From Oryzias latipes (Eukaryota; Chordata; Actinopteri; Beloniformes; Adrianichthyidae), in contig NC_019866.2 of assembly GCF_002234675.1 (NCBI RefSeq), positions 5,809,307 through 5,873,306 of the forward strand: a stretch of 64,000 nucleotides of DNA, given 5' to 3'. The notes beneath the pieces are model-generated. The model was not told where the DNA came from, made no database searches, and saw nothing but the letters and a program-made list of their open reading frames with translations. The translations under genes were made by a program, and so were the position numbers. Shown one piece after another: positions 1 through 12,660 of this stretch. Positions within the stretch are counted from its first letter, which is position 1. Every line of letters begins with the position of its first letter.

Positions 1-460
1 CTATAGGCAGCGAGGCCCAAACAGGAGCCTGGATGTTCCTCAAACGCACCGACACACAATCACACACATACAAGAAAAAAAATATCCGAGGCAAAAAAGA
101 AAAAAAAATGCTACAAATACTGCTTCAAAAATACAAACACTTGAATCAGACTTTATCTTTATTTGTGTATATTCTGTTATTTTGTCATTGCACTGCTTTT
201 TTTAATTTATTTATTAATATTTGTTTAATTAATATCCTCATTTTGTTTTGCAAAATCAGTTAAATTATTATTGCACGTGTTATTGTTGCATTACTTTTGT
301 AATTACTGTTAATAGTTTATGAAAATGAAGGAAGCTTGAATGACTGAGTTTCTTTGTTTTTGTTATTTATTTATTTAAGTCTTACTTTTACCTCAAGTCT
401 TTTAACTTTGTATTCAACTAACTGTGTGGTAAAATAAAATAATAAATGACAACGTATTAA
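1..460 (+). other. Probable 3' UTR end of an upstream plus-strand gene (neurod2 by synteny)
   Basis: No frame here reads as a conserved protein. The stretch is strongly AU-rich, with overlapping ATTTA pentamers near 364-376, and ends in two poly(A) signals (AATAAA at 433-438 and 441-446). That composition is typical of a regulated vertebrate 3' UTR. In human, CDK12 and NEUROD2 are neighbours with facing 3' ends. The cdk12 gene in this window is read leftward, so a plus-strand neurod2 ending here would fit. The coding part would lie left of position 1 and cannot be checked. The UTR reading is fairly plausible; the gene name is inference only. Confidence 0.4.
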
Positions 461-2000
461 TTGGTCTTTATAAGTGCAGAAGACGCAGATTGCTGCTTTT
501 CTTCCTATTTTGTTTTTTGTTTTTTACTAAAGGTCGTTCCGGTCTGAGCAGGCCTTTCACCACAGGAGCCCCTTGAGGAGCCTCGAGGTCGACTAAAATA
601 GGACGAGCAGACAGCAGGTTGCATTCTCCCCCTAATGATTTTTTTCTTCCTTTTTTTTTTTGCCAAAGCGTCTTCTTATACTTGGCAACAATTCGTGTTT
701 TCCAAGAAGTCTTTAAGAGTGAATGCTCATTTGAATTGACCTCGCAGGACTTCAGCAGATGTGCGAACATTTGGTATTAGGGAGAGTTTACAAGCTGATT
801 AGAGATTGGACAACAAGTTTAACAAATATCACAAGAGTTAAAGGCAAATAACGCCAAAACGCAGGACTGAGGGACTTTGCTGTAATAACAGGGGCTCTGG
901 AGGAATGGTTTTCATGATGATGCGCAGAAATCGGATTCAGCACCACGGAGAGCTCCAACACCCGCAGCTTTTTGTGATTAAAGTCTAGCCGTTACCGTTA
1001 ACGACTTTACACCAAATTCAGCATGACTTGTGATGCATTTTAACATTATTTTCAAAGAAGAAAAAGTTTGGGGAGTCATTTTGGTTTGCACGAGGCCTTT
1101 ATTTTAGTCAAACCAAGGAACATCATGCAAATACATAAACAAATAAATAAATAAATAAATAACAAGTGTGCAAAAAACGGACATGTTTGGCATTAAGTTG
1201 ACACTTGGATATTTGGGATCATCGTTTACTAAAATTATATTTCAATTGTAAAATGGCCAATTTTGCAGCAGTAAACATGATTTGATTTTAAACATGTTTC
1301 AACTCCACGAGACTCCATTGATCCACTCGTTACTCCAAATCTCATATTTATGTACAACCCACGTTTAATCAAAGATTTATTCTACATACACAAAAATGTT
1401 ACCTAAGTAAAATCCGAACCGTATTTATGGATTTTAAAATGATAGCGTCCACTCTGCACACGCGCGGTGCAAGGGCCAGCCGTTATCACCCGCCAGGATT
1501 TTGGACAGCTGCCCCGGGACCCATATGCTCCCTCAGAATGAACCGTGCGCTGTCTACAAGGAAACGCACGTGCGCTATAGTTTGAGCCTATATCAAAAGC
1601 TGTGTCTTGACTGTAATCAAATCGTTATTTTGAATATCTGAGATATTCGAAGCAGAAAATATTTCTGCCAATCATATAAGCATAAGAGAATAAAATGTTT
1701 GTTAACTTTGTCATGTGTTTTATCATCGAATCATTCACAAAAACGTTAATATGACTTATGGGAGAGATTGCATCTTTTAACAATAGAGGCTGAAATAATC
1801 CAGTGGTAAAAAATAAGAATGTATGGAAAATAATTCAACAAACTGGTATAAAATCGTACTTTTAGCCTTTTTAAACCTTTTTAAAGTATTTTAAAGAGAT
1901 TTTTGGAACAGATAAACTGGAATATGTAAAGATCCTTTTTGATTTGTTGACAGAACTGAATGCCACAATAAACCTGTGGCTCAAACTCAAAATCAATGCA
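461..2000. other. Non-coding stretch, no gene seen
   Basis: AT-rich sequence with short random open frames. It holds an (AAAT)n microsatellite at about 1139-1162 and a perfect palindrome CGCACGTGCG at 1565-1574 containing a CACGTG E-box. Nothing else is recognisable. Confidence 0.5.
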
Positions 2001-2553
2001 GCGTTTATAGAACTCAGGCCTACATCATGTTCCGTTTGACAGACATCTGATGCTTCCTGCCGGGCTTCAAATCGGTGAGCACGTGTGGCGCCGGTTCATA
2101 TATGTCAAACAAGAAGCCCCGAGGCCTGGTGGCCGTTCCCTCTCTTGCATGCTGAGTTCAGGCCCTTTTAATAATTAAAATGTGTCCACAACACAAAATA
2201 AAAACTTAAAGGTGGTATTCCAAAAGAGCATTTGGAAATATGACAGGAGAGGCACTTTCTCATAATATCCCCGGAACACTCTTTCCGATCCAGGACCAGA
2301 ACCCCACCACCACCCCTTCCCCCACTGTCTCTACCGCAGTCCAATAAGAGTGAGGGTGTGAGAGGCTGACAGACTGGCGGAGGAAAGTCGTGCCAAGTCC
2401 CTTAATGTTCCCCAGCAGCAGAACCGGAGAGCTTCAGGGAGGACAGCCCAGTGCGCGTGCCAGCGCACCGCAGTTCATCGGGCCAAAGTGGCACTGCTGG
2501 GAGGAGTCGATGTTTCTTTCCTAATTTTTGCAGCATCTGTTCATTATCCAGGA

Positions 2554-2585
<32 letters not shown>

Positions 2586-2600
2586 CGAGAGGGCTCATCC
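2001..2600. promoter_or_regulatory. Candidate non-coding regulatory block with motif copy A
   Basis: Mixed-complexity sequence, less AT-rich than its surroundings. It has a CATCTG E-box at 2044-2049 and, at 2523-2549, the first copy of the extended motif described in the findings (core GCATCTGTTCATTA). A run of 26 A follows at 2560-2585. It resembles a conserved non-coding element, but conservation cannot be measured from one sequence. Confidence 0.3.
2560..2585. repeat. Poly(A) run, 26 A
   Basis: An uninterrupted homopolymer directly after motif copy A. No retroposon body is recognisable next to it, so it is listed only as a simple repeat. Confidence 0.9.
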
Positions 2601-3359
2601 TGAGTAGCCCTTTGCAACACAAGCATAAAGCTTTTTTTCAAGGAAAAATACCGGTTTTCTGTAAAGTGATGCCAGAGCGCATTTGAAGAAGACTGCGCCT
2701 TTTTTATTTGTGATAAATCCTACCGCGTACCAATGACAAGCAGGTCTGATGCCATAAAAAGAGGCTACATTCTCAAGATGTAACTCCAAGAGTTTAAGAA
2801 AAAATGATGTTTGATTTCTTCATAATTACAAAAACATGTTAATTTATAGCGGGGGGAAAAAGGATCAGAATGACTCAAAAAGAGCGTAAAATACGATTAT
2901 TTATTAACAGGGGGAAAAAAGTAAATTCATACTTCTTGCACCAACACATTTCAGTAGAGTTATTTAAATTGCGTGCCCTTTTTAGTCTTCCATTTTATTT
3001 TTTTAATCTGCAAAAAGTTTCCAGCATGTCTGACTTGGATGAAAAATGAATAAAACTTTCAAGGACTGGAAGTAAGTGAATTAATCTCACTGTTTAAATT
3101 ATCATGTTCATGCCCACTCATTTTCTCACTCAACTTGATAGGGGGAAAAAATCAAGAGTGTTTGTCCGACATAACAGTCAATAGTGCGATTATCAAAATG
3201 TCACAAGTACTATGGTGTGAATTCCAATTAACGTAGAGGAAATAATAATAATATAAAAAATAAAAAGCGAAAATGCTGATTTCTGATTTTTTTAAATGTG
3301 CGCAAAAAGTGGTCGAATGATTAAAAAAAATGTTGGCGCAGGAGATGATCAATCCTAAA

Positions 3360-4260
3360 AGCCGAAAAACAATTTAAAACACAGAAGATCGCGTGCATTA
3401 GTAATTTAAATGTTTAGAAAAGCGCACAATTCTGCGCGCACGTGCGGAGAGCTTCAGATGAAGAATCATGCAGGCACGCACGCGCCCCCGACGCTGCCAG
3501 ACAAGTGAGCAGGCCTGTGGCTGCAGTCCATTCACAGCGAATTCCACAACATCTGTTTGTTAACACACAATGGGGCGCGTGCAGGGCGCAGCGTTTGGGG
3601 CAAAAGCTAAACTGCTCCTGCTGGAGGTCCAGCCAGGGGAGAAACACGTTTTAAGGAGGAGGAAGGAGGTCGAGAGGGGGGAGGGGGCAGCTGGAAGAAG
3701 GCCTGGAGGGGTGAGAAGACAAAGGTGGGGATCAGGTATAGGTTTTGGGGCTTTGGCGGGTGGCCAGATGCGCAGCTGATGGAAGAGTGTTTTCGAACGG
3801 AACCGGTCCAGCAGTTCCTCTTCCTGACGGAGACCCAGTTGAAGCATGCATCGTGTCCGGAAAGAGGGCGTGGCCGCGTGGCCCCTGCTGAGGAGGTTAA
3901 GTAGAATCGCGCATGGGGAAGCAACTGTATCAGTGGGGGGGGTTCGTTGCTGGTTTGCACAGATGGCTTGTGTACGCGCGTTTGAGCGTGTGCGTGTGTT
4001 ATGATAGGGTTGGATGATGCCCTGGTCACATGGGCAGCAGTAATTGGCCTCCATATTGACCAGTTTGCAGCGCTGGGGGGGCGGGCGGGCTCCCAGCTGG
4101 ACCTGTCAGATGGCATCGCATCCACCTCACTGATCACCCCCCGGACGACCTCCGCGCTTCTCCCCAGCTCCTTTCATCTCTGTCCTCTCCTTCATCCATC
4201 CCGTCGTGTCCACCTCCCTCCATCACCTAATGTCGCTCCTTCTCGGCCTTCACTGAAATG
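3360..4260. other. GC-rich non-coding segment with motif copy D
   Basis: GC- and CpG-rich compared with the AT-rich flanks, which produces several overlapping open frames on both strands. None shows a domain or plausible amino-acid composition. Motif copy D (core ACATCTGTTTGTTA) is at 3541-3564. This may be a CpG-island-like regulatory segment. No gene is supported. Confidence 0.35.
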
Positions 4261-5090
4261 ACCCGCCGTCCATCGAAGTCGTTAAGAAATTGCTCCACCG
4301 GCTTCTGCCACAAAACTTGGCTTATTAATTACGATTGTTTTCGCTATTTTACTTTATTACTTGATTAATGAAGGTTTTTCCAGTTTATTATAATTTGCGT
4401 AAAAAGAAAAAAAATTGGGAAGAAAAGAATGCGAGTTTCCAATAATAAAAGGATTTATCATTAAAAGATAATCTGAACGAAAACGTTTTTTTCCTTATAC
4501 TTTATTTATGTCTATAAGTTGATTTTTTTTGGTCAATACAGCGATTCATTAAAACATATTTCAACCATGACCATTTTGGAGAAGGTGCTAAAAACACTTC
4601 GCTGTGCCTGAGTGACTTTAACCGTGGTATCAGCCTCCCACCCGCCGCAGTGATGCTGTGTGTTTTGCTGTGAGATGCCCGACTGTGAGGAGTTCGCGCT
4701 ATAGACAGGATTTCATCCCGGGCTTGGCAGGGGAGGGTCTCTGGGTAGGTAGAGAACAATCGTCTCTCCTTGGCTCCTGACAGCCAGAAAACACAGAGAG
4801 CTGGCATGCTCTCTGTGGGAAAAAAAAGAGCGGGAGTGACAATAGAGATGGACACACACACACACAAACTCACACATTTGCACAATGGCGCCCTTCCCTT
4901 CTCCCAAAATGGGTTCTGATGGTGCCATCGGGAGTTATGGGATGACAGGCTCGTTCGGCAAAGTGGATGGGGAGACCTCGTGAAAATAGTCTGTAAAAAT
5001 GACCACAGTGTTAGCCTGCTGTCAGACCAGCTGACAGACAGAGCGACAGAGGCGGAGGGAGGGAGAAAAAAACAGAATAGGGAAAAGAGG
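4261..5090. other. Non-coding stretch, no gene seen
   Basis: AT-rich up to about 4560, then mixed sequence with a (CA)n run near 4852-4867. The 239-aa minus-strand open frame across this area begins in translated CA/CCCAC repeat and has no recognisable domain. Confidence 0.45.
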
Positions 5091-5560
5091 TTCAACACAA
5101 TGTCTGCCATGCAGCAACTTCTGCAAACTCGCAGGGGATTACGTTCAAGTGCTTCTGTGTGTGTGTGTGTGGGTGGGTGGGTGGGTGGGTGGGTGGGTGT
5201 GTTTGTATATGTGTGCAACACTGTACGCTCATGTGGACAAGTGTCCTCACAACCTTAGCTATTTGTCAATACACGTGGATTGCGCGGGCATGTTCTGTGT
5301 GCACGCATGCGTGTGCGCCTTTTACGCGCGAGCGAAAAATGAGAGGAAAGAGGTGGGAGAGGAGGGCGAAGCGTGTTTGTGTGCGAGGAGACGGGAGGGG
5401 GGTGGGGGGGGGGGCGTTTAAATTCTGCGACATCTGTTCATTACAACTGGAGTGTGTTTATTTTTATACAGCCAGCCACAAGCAAAGAGCTCGACTGGCA
5501 CTACTGGTTAATGTAACAGAGACGGCAAATGAAATAGTAAGGAAGCAAGAACAAAGAAGA
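5091..5560. promoter_or_regulatory. Candidate regulatory block with G-quadruplex repeats and motif copy B
   Basis: Contains a (GGGT)n tract at about 5170-5200, a second G-rich run at 5394-5414, and immediately after it motif copy B at 5417-5450 (core GACATCTGTTCATTAC). A shared word TGGCACTACTGG lies just downstream; copy A has TGGCACTGCTGG just upstream of it. Recurrence of the same short elements suggests related enhancer modules. This is inference. Confidence 0.3.
5155..5202 (+). repeat. (GT)n followed by (GGGT)n microsatellite
   Basis: About eight GT units run into about seven GGGT/GTGG units. Four or more closely spaced GGG runs meet the usual sequence rule for an intramolecular G-quadruplex on the plus strand. 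Confidence 0.85.
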
Positions 5561-8500
5561 GTGTGTGTTGGAGAGGATAATATATGACAAAAATTATTCC
5601 TCCTTATATACAACTATTACTCCGATCAAGATACACAACAATGAAGCTGAACTTAAGATGAAAAAGAAGAGTTCAGGCAGTTTCCATGTGACCTCTTTGA
5701 TGAAGGAAAGGAGCTGAAGTGTATAAATTATTTGTTCAAGCAGGTAAATATTCATGCAGACATGTTAGCATTTGTTTCTGTATTTGCTCTGTACTTTTGA
5801 CTCATGTTCCCTTCAAACCTGTTGACTGCTTTAGAGCGCAGAGACACTAGCAAACATCACAAATCTCCTTATCATTGAAATCTGCGGAGTATATACATGT
5901 TCACATGGTTCTGCTGCAGAGGCCTGTGCAACAAGAAGCCGCAGATTAATGTTTCATCCACGCATCCAAACCTTTTTGGCCCCCTGCATCACTACCCTCC
6001 ACCCCTTTTCACCCCGCTCTCACGGTCCCCCAGGACGGCGTGCTCTGGAATGCCGCTCAGGGGGAAGAATCTGGCTGCAGGCGTTCAATATGTCACACAA
6101 GAAGGAAACAGAGGTGCAAACAGAGGTGTGACGGGTATGTGCTTTCATTAGTTGTTATTTACCAGGCAGTGATAGGCTGTCGATGGTGTGCAGGAAAAAG
6201 ACGACAGATTAAAGGTTTAAAGGACTCAGATTAACAGGCTCAGGACAGAGAGTCTGGCTCGGAGCAAAAGGGAATTAGGGGGGCATTAACGGCTCCTGTG
6301 CATCAGCACATTAGCCATTCAGCTCCATGTGGCTGCAGAATCAGGACCAGCCCGCCCCTCATCATTTTCCGCTGTGTTGTTGCATTCATGACAATGTTAA
6401 CATGTCCAGATGCTTTGTTATTCATGGACCATTATCAGAGGTATAATCTAATCATCACCTGTCATTTGACAATGTCACTTTCTCTTTATTTAGAATAATG
6501 TGCTCCAATGAGGAAATCTTGCAAACTTGTTAATTAACAATTACATTTAATTCCTTTTTTATTAGAAATTGTAACATTTAAGGATTTTTAATTTTCCATC
6601 AAAGCTAAATCTAAGCCCCAAAATGGAATGAATTTTAGACAAAACCTATAAACTATATTTATTTTGTGCTTTATCATATTATTACAAGCTTATGCGTAAC
6701 CTAGTAGACTGCAATGTCTATTGAGAGCACAGAAACATGCATGAATGCATGAGAAGTAATGTAAAGTTTAGCGTGAAGCCCAAGAATACTTTGTCAAATG
6801 TGTAAGAAATGTTATCATTGGCATCTTTTCTTTATGTTCATGATATATATTCATTCATATTTTATTAAAATACATGTTAAATCAACAGAGAAAAAACAAT
6901 CACAAAAACCAATAATTTACCAACAAGTAAACAATATTGATTATGTTTTGAAGGAAGTTTAACCTGAGTTCTGACTGCTGTAAAATGTACAGAAACACAT
7001 GGTTATCCTGTAAAGAAAAACTGGGATACAAGTAGAATTTATGTTAAGCAAATTTACAGAACGTCAGTTTTTGTACTAAAATCCAAATTGTGAGTATTTT
7101 AAACCATAAATTAGAGTAAATATGCTCAGTAAATCTCCAAAATTTATATTAATTATAGGCATAAGAAATCTTTTTCCACAATAACATTAACATTTTTGTC
7201 ACCGTTGCCAAATTTACAATTCAATTTTTGCTAAAAGTTAAAGGCTTTTTAAAGTAAATCTGATATGACTTTTTTTATAACATATGTTTAGTTCAATGGA
7301 ACCAAACCCATCGCTAATGAATGTGAGATGAAGCTTCAGGTGCAGTTCTGGAAAAAGTTGACCAGGACTGACACCTGAAGGATTTAATTCTTGTCTTTTC
7401 TGTAACATCATCACTTTAAGATGCAAACAAGAAATCCAACGTGTTTGTAAATGTCACTGGGTTGCTTTAAGTGAACTACTGTCGAGAATGTCAGGAAATC
7501 ATTCAAGAACAGTCATGAAAAATATGCTTAGAAGTCAGAGAGGACATATTGAAGCAGCTGTTTCTCAGAATTTCAAATGTCAGGTTAACACACACACACT
7601 ACCACTCTGGAACAAGTCTGGTCAATTTTAATGGTGCAGTGCACGTGCATGAACAGTCTTCACAAGGTAACCAGAAATAGAACTTCAAATGGATGTTAAC
7701 CCTGCCTTGTTTCTATGCCAACAAGTATGAACAAAAAGTTATGATTAAAAGTTTTAGGTGCAACACGGAGCAACACGAGTAAGGCGCAGATCCTCAGAAT
7801 ATCAGATTTAAAGTTGCTAAATATACATATATGGAATATTAGAATTGCTTTCTAATGGGCTCTAATTTCCTATAGGTGCCTCATAACTCTTAACTAACTT
7901 TCTTTGTTTGCAGAGTGGCTGCATAAGCCAGGAGAGATGTGAAGACATGGAGTCTCCTCTAAAGCCTTCCTCCTAAGCATCCCTGGATTAAAAGGATTAG
8001 CAGGCAAGGCAAACACTAAAGCTGGCTAATTCTCACCCAAGCACAGAGAGCTACCCAGAGCCCTGTGGAGCCCTTTTTCTGCTCAGAGCAGCTGTGTGGT
8101 GGAGGAAGGGACAGGGCTGCTTCCATCAGAGGAATCAGAGGAGAGCAGACAGAAATCACTGCTTCCCTCTAGCTCCCCCTTTTTTTTTTTTTTTTTACAT
8201 TTTTGGAAATTTGTGTGGATCACATTAGTGCTGCACCGAAATGTAAACTTAAATCCTAAATTACTTGAAGTATCGTTGTCCAAAATTGTATGAAAACATA
8301 ATATTTAATTTGAAGGGAGGTTTTGAGAAGTGCAAAATATTAAATCTAAAAACTTCATTTGAAATGTTGTAAAAACCTCCATTAAAATGTAATAAAGTAC
8401 TCAAAAATTAATCTTAAAATGAAGGAATCTCATCTTATTTTACATGATGGATGCCACTTGCAGCCTTTCTCACATTAAGCCTGTTCATATAATTTTGTTA

Positions 8501-9440
8501 ACAGTTATCATCCTGAATAGGGCTCATGAATATATCAGTTCATAAAAGGGTTTGGTCATAGAAAGTGTCAATTCTGAAGGAATGATAAGAGTGCTGCTAA
8601 AGTTTGCAAAGTTGCAAACCACTTCCTGATTGATTGTTGGTTTGTTGTGAGTAAACAGAAACACAAAAAGTGAGATTTAGCTAAATGTACCACAAAAAAA
8701 AGGTGGAGACGGTTTTGATTCAGATTGACATCCAATGTTTAGGTCTGTTAATCCTGCAAGTTTACTTTCTTTTGAGGGAAAAGTGAAATAAACCTGTCAA
8801 ATATATCAAAGAAATCAATAAGATCTGTGTATTAAAAAAAATGTGTCATATTTTGCAGGTTTTTTGCAGGTAAACCGAAAGGAAAATATAATAAAACCAT
8901 AATCTTCTTTTCTTCTTCTGGTGAAAATTTTGCATCAATAATTTTTTATTTACACAAATATTTTTTTTATAACTTTGAATTCCCATTACTAATCAATTTT
9001 CTGAAACTAAGCAATAATGTGTGTTTGAATCATGTAAAGCTAAATAGCAAAGTAACTTTTGATGTTCAGAAGAATTCATATTTATGGTTACCTGCAATAC
9101 AGGTTAATTATCTTTGCAAGCAAATATGTTTCTGTTTTTTCATGCAGTCATGTTTCTCATCATCTCCATTTTTTATTTCTCACAGAAGACCTGTCTTTGG
9201 ACTCTGACAGTTTTGTTACTGCTCCTCTTTCACCCAAAGAAAACCTGCTTTAATCTTTTAAAGTACTCATATGATTTAGCTTTTTAGTCAAATTCTCATG
9301 AGTTAATAAGAGTTCACTCTTAAATATTGATTCTTTAATTTTCAATTATGCAAATTTTCTTTTTTTTTAAAGTATATTTCTTTGTGTTTTGTCTCCTGAA
9401 AATCTTTTTTTCCCTTCTTTCCCTTCTAAAAGCTTAATTT
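5561..9440. other. AT-rich non-coding stretch; one denser block near 6240-6490
   Basis: No gene supported. At 6240-6490 the sequence becomes higher in complexity and rich in ATTA/TAAT homeodomain cores and CAGATG-type sites, as in a conserved enhancer. A 17-18 bp T run is at 8181-8198. The rest is plain AT-rich sequence. Confidence 0.35.
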
Positions 9441-9730
9441 TTGTTCTTTCCCTGCTTAAAATTTAGGAACGAGCTGACTGAGGGTCTCTTTTTTGGCACG
9501 TTTGATGGGATTTTCTGAAGGCGATTTGTTTGTAAATCTTTTAGGTGGTTTGTGCTGACAGCTCTGCTGATGGGGCCGTGTTTCCTGTCAGTCAGCGTGG
9601 TGCAACAGCTTGTTGAGGTCCGCCAACGGTTGCTTTTAATTGCAGCCTCATTTGCATATAGGGAGACTTATGCAGGCGTTTGCTTCACAAGATCAAGTTG
9701 CAAAGCAATTCCACTACTTTGTTTACTAAC
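9440..9730. promoter_or_regulatory. Candidate conserved non-coding element
   Basis: About 290 bases of balanced composition inside AT-rich DNA. It holds an octamer-like ATTTGCATA at 9650-9658 and several short GC-rich words. No sensible reading frame was found. It looks like a vertebrate enhancer-type element, unproven without alignment. Confidence 0.25.
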
Positions 9731-12370
9731 AAGAAATAATAAAAAGATAAATATCAATTGCAACTTTTCCAGACATGTTTTAAAATGAATGTTTACTGTT
9801 AAAAATAGTCATCAAATAGTTAGGATTTTGATGTTCTGTCTTTTGGAACCACTGGTCATTCATTTTATTTTTTATTTTTCTATATGCATTTGTAGTTTTA
9901 TGAAATGACACTCCCCTGAAGTTTTTATTCCCATAAAAATGCTGTCAGTGAGAGATTTCTTATTTGAAAATCTATAATAAACAAAAGAACGTGAAAATAC
10001 ATTCGGTTTTAGATTCTATAAAAAGACGGTAAATTTCTAAAATGTTTTTGAACAACTTAATAAAGCTGTACTACAAACAATAAACGACATAATCCTCTTT
10101 AGTCGATGTTAGGTCAAACATGTATTGCTAAATAACTCAAGTTTCTAGAGACCAAATTGGTCCTTTGTCAGAAAATCTCAACAAAAATAAACCAACCTGC
10201 AGACTCATTTTAGAAATTGTCTGTTCTGTAAGTAAAGCTACAGAAATATGAAATCTAGATTCTGTTTAACAATTTCATTACTTATCAATTCCTATTATTA
10301 AAAAAAAAGGAGAATAAATATTCAGTTAGCTTAGCAGGCACAACTTAGGACCATCAACACTAACAATTTTTTTGCAGAAAAATAAGCACATCTGCATTTG
10401 TGGTATAAGGGATCTTTCAGGACTTCTGGTGTCAGGTTGTGGAGAAAACCCTCTCAGATGGGGTGGAAGCTAACAGAGAAAGCATTCAGATGACAGCAGG
10501 GTCCCCCTCTTGCTCCTCCACTACAGAATGGCGTTACCCTTGAAAGGAAGACCAGGCAACACAAAAAGACAAATATGACAAGGAAGTAGATGAATAGTTA
10601 CCTGCAGGATCAGCAGAAATCCACTTGTCAGAAGCTGATAAAAACACAGCATTCATTTTAAACTATCACGAGTGAAAATGTTTCAGCTTATTTGAAGTGT
10701 TACCCTGTTTTGGTACTTTGCAAGTATTGCAAGAAGAGGCCATGTTGTCATCTTTTTTTTGTGAAGTGTAAACACACTTTTGAATGTTTCTAGTGCTTAG
10801 TGTTCATGTTTTCTGCAACATGCATGCTGATGTCATTCATGCTGGCCAGAACTGATAAAGGAATCCTTTGAAAAACAGCAAACAATTCCAAAGAATGGAA
10901 ATAGCGGGAACCGGTTCTCAACCAGAACTGTTTCTTGATTCCCATCTTGATGTCAAACAGTCACTACATACATTTTGCGCTGATTCCACGGATGAAAATT
11001 GGTCATGCATGAATATACATGGAAAAAGTGAGAAACGTATTACGAATGAACCACGTTAAAACCACGGAAGATAAATAATAAACCCTGCAAAGAACACATA
11101 AATCCATGTAGAACATGAATTGTGTGTGATTATTGTGCTGTTTGTATGCAATTCATTTGTGATTCGTTCGTCCACTACAAAATTTGAACGTTCATTTGTC
11201 TGTTTGTCATAAATGGAATGAATTTTCTTTATTAATTCAAGGTGTCAAATTTAAAAACAATTTTTAAAGAAAACTCAATGAACTGTAGCTATAAAAGAAG
11301 AGAAAACTTTATATGCGTTACTTCTGACTTTATGTGAAATGGTTGCTTGACATTTTTGTTGAAAAAAAACGGAAATATTTTCTCCTCCCTGTTGTTGTTT
11401 CTTATTTCCATTGAGTGAAAATAGATTTAAGAGTTGGTTTTGCACATGAGACCAACAGTTACCTTCTGGGTAAATATTAAAAGTTTACAAGTGTATGAAA
11501 GCTTCAGAGTTTGTCTTATAGCAAAAATATAACAAAACCTCCTAAATTTGATAGGAATACCTAATGGAATCGAGATTTTGAGTGTACAGACAACCTCTCA
11601 TATGGAAATCTTCATCAACCTTTAGATACAAGTGGGATGAAATAAAGGTACATATAGTTGGGATTAAAAACATTGTTTTCAGTAAATCAACAAATTTAGA
11701 TTATTTTAAGGTGGGCTGGAGTGAAACAAAAGCAAATAGTTAGAAAGAGGCTATTTCTACTTTTTTATGCACTCTAAATCAAATCAAATCAAACTTTATT
11801 TATAAAATGTAAACTTTATTTATGAAATCTAAACAACCACTTCCAACAGCAAAAACTGCACCTGCTGGATGGAAGCTACAAAGTTGGTGGAACACAAAAG
11901 CAGACAATGAGGCACGAGAGCGGCATTTCCCAGCAGTGCATCACAACAAACCCACACTCATTTATCTTAAGTTTGGTTGCACTTCAGAGACCTAAAGCAA
12001 GCAAACGACATCCATCTCAGTTCACGTTCGGTAAACAAGAGGAAAAGCAGTCAGAGGGTCCGTGCTCGGGCTCGTGCTCTGCAGCCGGCAGAGGACAATG
12101 CGGAGCTGGCAGAGTCGGAGTCTCGTGCCAGAGGGAATAGAGTGCCACATGGTGCCCCTTTAGAGCAGGGCCAGCCTGGAGGGGGATGTGAGCCACAATG
12201 CATGTACACATGTGTGTTTTTTTGTGTGCATGCACTTAAGCGTAAACAGCTGACCGTCCATGCTCTGAAAACAGACAATAGAGAGCTACCTTTAAGTTGT
12301 AGGTTTTCGTATGAAACTGGTTGTGTAGGTGCATGTGTTAATGGGGTTACAGCAAGGTGGGGCACAGGGT
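9731..12370. other. AT-rich non-coding stretch, no gene seen
   Basis: Short random open frames only. A fish repeat tail fragment is listed separately at 11775-11832. The 11890-12370 part is more GC-balanced, with overlapping frames on both strands, none of them protein-like. Confidence 0.4.
11775..11832 (+). repeat. Fish dispersed-repeat tail fragment
   Basis: The word (AATCA)n followed by AACTTTATTTAT is a frequent 3' end of fish retroposons. Here only the tail and a partial duplication of ACTTTATTTAT remain, with no body. The family is not assignable from this length. Confidence 0.4.
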
Positions 12371-12379
12371 AGACGTGTG

Positions 12380-12660
12380 TGTGTGTCTGAATAGAGGGAG
12401 GGGGGGTCCCAGTTCCCTTTTGAATCTTAAATTCCTCAACATCTGTTCAATCCTTTTCTGTGGGAGCAGCAGCGGGCTGTGATTTCAGTGTGTTGATGCG
12501 TGTTTGTGTGCGTGCGCGCACGTGAGCGTGTGGGTCTGTTGTTGTGTTGTGTCTGTCTGCATATGTGCACGCTCTGCTGAAGGTGCTGGTTGTTACCCGC
12601 ACCTTAATTAGGAGGAGACAGAGACTCATTTTCAACAATACTTGCAGGTAATGTGAAGTG
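12380..12660. promoter_or_regulatory. Candidate regulatory block with motif copy C
   Basis: Motif copy C at 12426-12453 (core CAACATCTGTTCAATCC) is preceded by a G-rich run, as copy B is. It is followed by a GTGCG alternating purine-pyrimidine tract near 12500-12530 and a block with CACCTTAATTAGG near 12600. No coding frame makes sense. Confidence 0.3.

Noticed and set aside
3560..4137. Overlapping minus-strand open frames of 164 and 176 aa
   Set aside because: They lie in a GC-rich segment where stops are rare, overlap each other in different frames, and have low-complexity Pro/Ser-rich translations with no domain or splice context.
4502..5221. Minus-strand open frame of 239 aa
   Set aside because: Its start is translated microsatellite sequence (HTHT/PPTH pattern) and the remainder shows no protein family features.
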